Below are positions 4,913-6,779 of a DNA stretch of 6,779 nt, piece by piece (positions within the stretch are counted from its first letter, which is position 1; each line of letters opens with the position of its first letter). Made by a program: the position numbers and the translations under genes. The stretch comes from Richelia sp. UBA3308 (GTDB taxonomy: Bacteria > Cyanobacteriota > Cyanobacteriia > Cyanobacteriales > Nostocaceae): the NCBI GenBank assembly GCA_002361335.1, contig DESS01000132.1, forward strand, positions 1 to 6,779, written 5' to 3'. The notes beneath the pieces are model-generated. The model was not told the DNA's origin, did not search any database, and saw nothing but the letters and a program-made list of their open reading frames with translations.

Positions 4913-5033
4913 AAAAGGTGTCCAAGACGGCTTTTGCTGAGGGGATACGGGGAGCCACTGCGTTGCGGAGGAACACGCACGCCCAGTACCAAGTGGCGTG
5001 GTTGTAGTTCCCCCGGTGAGGATAACTCCTCAT
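4913..5033. repeat. GC-richer intergenic repeat element
   Basis: This patch is clearly more GC-rich than its surroundings and resembles sequences that recur between genes in Nostocales, including the GGGAGCCACTGCGTTGCGGA segment near 4950-4969. It has self-complementary parts: GCCACT (about 4954-4959) against AGTGGC (about 4992-4997), and TGAGGA/TCCTCA (5017-5022 and 5027-5032). The minus strand carries a 69-codon open frame that reads like the translation of such a repeat and is not considered a gene. The wider 4869-5359 interval holds this element, a second repeat at 5063-5160 and a heptamer array at 5299-5316. Confidence 0.5.
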
Positions 5034-5062
5034 AAATAAGTTTTAGAGTTGATGTAATATTT

Positions 5063-5160
5063 GACTCAGGACTTACACAAGTGTCACAATATCCTGGTTG
5101 GTGCGTGACACGAAAACCTTATTACTGCCTTAAAAACCAAGGAAAGTGTCACGTGCCCCT
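5063..5160. repeat. Hairpin-forming intergenic repeat with GTGTCAC/GTGACAC arms
   Basis: The segment begins with GACTCAGGACTTAC, a motif I associate with widespread cyanobacterial intergenic repeats. It contains GTGTCAC (5081-5087), CGTGACAC (5104-5111) and GTGTCACG (5146-5153). The middle arm can pair with either flanking copy, giving two mutually exclusive hairpins with loops of about 16 and 34 nt. It looks like a non-autonomous mobile repeat (MITE-like) with no coding capacity. It lies about 200 bp upstream of pepP. Confidence 0.5.
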
Positions 5161-5298
5161 AGGAGCAAAATATGCCAGTTGCGTTACTCCTATGACTATA
5201 AAATCTACAACTGTATGAGCATTTGATGGAGTATTCTGATCGCTAATTTTGTCCAAATCCAAATCGCCAGTCACAACATTTGGACAGGAACTTTCCCT

Positions 5299-5316
5299 AA
5301 ATCTAAAATCTAAAAT
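5299..5316. repeat. Heptamer tandem repeat, AAATCTA x2.6
   Basis: Two full copies of AAATCTA and a partial third lie 44 bp upstream of the pepP start codon. The period matches the other 7-bp arrays in the window. It may overlap the pepP promoter region; a TACAAT hexamer at 5343-5348 is a possible -10 element, but no convincing -35 was found. Confidence 0.6.
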
Positions 5317-5359
5317 AGTATTACCTTTGAGAAATACTTCAATACAATACTAGATAACT

Positions 5360-6670
5360 ATGCAAGCAGAGTATCGTCAGCGCCGGGAAGCGTTAATGTC
5401 AAAAATTGGTAATGGTACTGCAATTTTTCGCAGTGCGCCTATGGCTGTGATGCACAATGATGTAGAATATGTTTACCGTCAAGATAGCGATTTTTTCTAT
5501 TTAACTGGGTTTAACGAACCGGAAGCTGTGGCGGTTTTAGCTCCTCATCATGAAGAACATCAGTTTATATTGTTCGTACAACCGAAGGATATTACTAAGG
5601 AAGTTTGGACTGGTTATCTAACCGGGGTGGAAGCAGCAAAGGAAATGTACGGTGCTGATGAAGCTTATCCCATCAATGAATTAGATGAACAATTACCCCA
5701 ATATTTATTAAACGCGGATAAAATTTATTATCGTTTTGGACGGGATAAATCTTTTAATGAAACTGTCCTTACTCATTACCAAAGGTTATTGCGAGTTTAT
5801 CCCAAACGTGGTATTGGTCCTACTGCAATTCAAGATACCTGTACTATTTTACATGGTATGCGGTTGGTAAAAAGCGAATCGGAATTGGAATTAATGCGAA
5901 AAGCTGCCGATATTGCGGTGGAAGCTCATAATACAGCACGGGAAATGACGAAACCCGGAATTTATGAATACGAAGTTCAAGCTGAGATGGAAGGCATTTT
6001 TAGAAAACACGGTGCTTTGGGACCAGCATATCCTTCTATTGTGGCATCCGGTGGTAATTCCTGTATTCTCCACTATATAGAAAATAACCGTCAAATGGAC
6101 GATGGTGATTTACTTTTAATTGATGCCGGTTGTTCTTATAATTATTATAATTCCGATATTACTCGTACTTTTCCTGTGAGTGGTAAGTTTACTGCCGAAC
6201 AAAAGACATTGTATGAGTTAGTTTTATCAGCTCAGAAACAGGCGATCGCACAAGTAAAGCCAGGAAATCCTTACAATTTAATTCATGATACTGCTTTGCG
6301 GGTGCTTGTGGAAGGAATGGTAGAATTGGGTATTCTTCAAGGTGAAGTTGATAAGTTAATTGAAGAAGAGAAATATAAACCTTATTATATGCATCGCACT
6401 GGACATTGGTTGGGTTTGGATGTCCATGATGTGGGTGTTTATCAATATGGTGATGATAATCCGTTGATTTTGCAACCGGGACAGATTTTGACAGTAGAAC
6501 CGGGAATTTATATTTTACCAGGAGCCGAACCCGCAGAAGAACAACCAAAGGTTGATGAAAAATGGATGGGAATTGGAATTCGCATTGAAGATGATGTGTT
6601 AGTGACACCTACCGGATGTGAAGTTTTGACTGCGGGTGTTCCCAAGGAAGTTGAGGATATGGAGCGGTAG
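5360..6670 (+). CDS. pepP: Xaa-Pro aminopeptidase (aminopeptidase P)
   Basis: The protein has 436 residues, close to the 440 or so of E. coli PepP, and is complete. It removes an N-terminal residue that precedes proline, helping cytosolic peptide turnover. Residues 1-130 form the aminopeptidase-P N-terminal domain (SDFFYLTGFNEPEAV at 43-57). Residues 175-425 form the pita-bread metallopeptidase fold. The two-metal ligands are all present: Asp255 (LIDAGC), Asp266 (SDITRTF), His349 (HRTGHWLGLDVHD), Glu380 (TVEPGIY) and Glu410 (GIRIEDD). The supporting histidines His238, His345 and His356 also match. No signal peptide is seen. The ATG at 5360 has no clear ribosome site, which is common in cyanobacteria, but the protein aligns from this residue. 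It stands alone, with repeats on both sides, and shows no functional link to the redox set. Confidence 0.97.
   Translation: MQAEYRQRREALMSKIGNGTAIFRSAPMAVMHNDVEYVYRQDSDFFYLTGFNEPEAVAVLAPHHEEHQFILFVQPKDITKEVWTGYLTGVEAAKEMYGADEAYPINELDEQLPQYLLNADKIYYRFGRDKSFNETVLTHYQRLLRVYPKRGIGPTAIQDTCTILHGMRLVKSESELELMRKAADIAVEAHNTAREMTKPGIYEYEVQAEMEGIFRKHGALGPAYPSIVASGGNSCILHYIENNRQMDDGDLLLIDAGCSYNYYNSDITRTFPVSGKFTAEQKTLYELVLSAQKQAIAQVKPGNPYNLIHDTALRVLVEGMVELGILQGEVDKLIEEEKYKPYYMHRTGHWLGLDVHDVGVYQYGDDNPLILQPGQILTVEPGIYILPGAEPAEEQPKVDEKWMGIGIRIEDDVLVTPTGCEVLTAGVPKEVEDMER
6242..6249. repeat. HIP1 octamer GCGATCGC
   Basis: A single perfect copy of the highly iterated palindrome HIP1 lies inside pepP, encoding part of KQAIAQ. 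HIP1 is strongly over-represented in many cyanobacterial genomes, so this supports the taxonomic assignment. One site carries little weight on its own. Confidence 0.8.
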
Positions 6671-6688
6671 AGTTTTTGGGGAAAGGGC

Positions 6689-6767
6689 ACAAGGAGACAA
6701 GGAGACAATCAATGCCCCATGCCCCATGCCCCATGCCCAATTCTTAATTCTTAATGCCCCATGCCCT
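6689..6767. repeat. Compound short tandem repeat downstream of pepP
   Basis: Three arrays follow one another: ACAAGGAG x2 (6689-6704, 8-bp period), ATGCCCC x3 plus a variant copy (6712-6738), and AATTCTT x2 (6739-6752). ATGCCCC then returns with ATGCCCT (6754-6767). Most share the 7-bp period of the other arrays in this window. Such short tandem repeats are typical of Nostocales intergenic DNA. No terminator for pepP was seen between its stop and this region. Confidence 0.85.
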
Positions 6768-6779
6768 ACCTCTTAGGAA

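Noticed and set aside
4824..5033. Open frame of 69 codons on the minus strand
   Set aside because: It reads through the GC-richer repeat into the antisense of the four-CBS gene; the sequence looks like translated repeat and not a conserved protein.
6189..6608. Long minus-strand open frame inside pepP
   Set aside because: It is antisense to the conserved catalytic part of pepP, which explains the sequence fully.
6712..6767. CRISPR array
   Set aside because: The repeat units are 7 bp and contiguous, without unique spacers, and there are no cas genes.

Overview
The window looks like chromosomal DNA of a filamentous, Nostocales-type cyanobacterium. The evidence is a CBS-CP12 fusion protein (a cyanobacterial family), a plant-type ferredoxin homologue, a four-CBS module of the kind found at the N-terminus of cyanobacterial sensor kinases, many 7-bp tandem repeats, a GCGATCGC (HIP1) octamer, and several familiar-looking intergenic repeats. 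It holds eight protein genes in three blocks. No RNA gene, CRISPR array or complete insertion sequence was seen.

Block 1 (minus strand, 2957 down to 509) is a collinear redox set. In transcription order it contains a ferredoxin-like protein that lacks two of the four [2Fe-2S] cysteine ligands, a thioredoxin with an intact WCGPC site, a short Cys4 zinc-ribbon protein, and two closely related CBS-CP12 genes. A rho-independent terminator (509-557) closes the set. Both CBS-CP12 copies are abnormal, in complementary ways. The proximal copy (1313-1768) has lost the N-terminal half of CP12 and one cysteine of the C-terminal pair. The distal copy (655-1197) keeps the CP12 front half, but one extra base in an A5 run (coding strand) puts a stop before its CP12 tail, and that tail is still intact in the next frame (591-662). 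CP12 is a thioredoxin-controlled brake on the Calvin-cycle enzymes GAPDH and PRK. A thioredoxin, an electron-carrier homologue and nucleotide-sensing CBS-CP12 proteins in one row therefore suggest a redox and energy-charge control cassette.

Block 2 (plus strand, 3020-4868) starts 62 bp from the ferredoxin-like gene and diverges from it. It has a lone DNA-binding fragment of a serine-recombinase type protein, a doubtful 43-residue open frame, and a 395-residue protein with four CBS domains. The last resembles the sensory front end of cyanobacterial CBS-PAS-kinase or GGDEF proteins but has no output domain. An 18-bp near-perfect palindrome (3584-3601) lies in its upstream region.

Block 3 (plus strand, 5360-6670) is a complete aminopeptidase P gene (pepP). 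It is preceded by about 490 bp made largely of repeat-derived sequence and followed by heptamer repeats. The left edge (1-508) has no recognisable gene.
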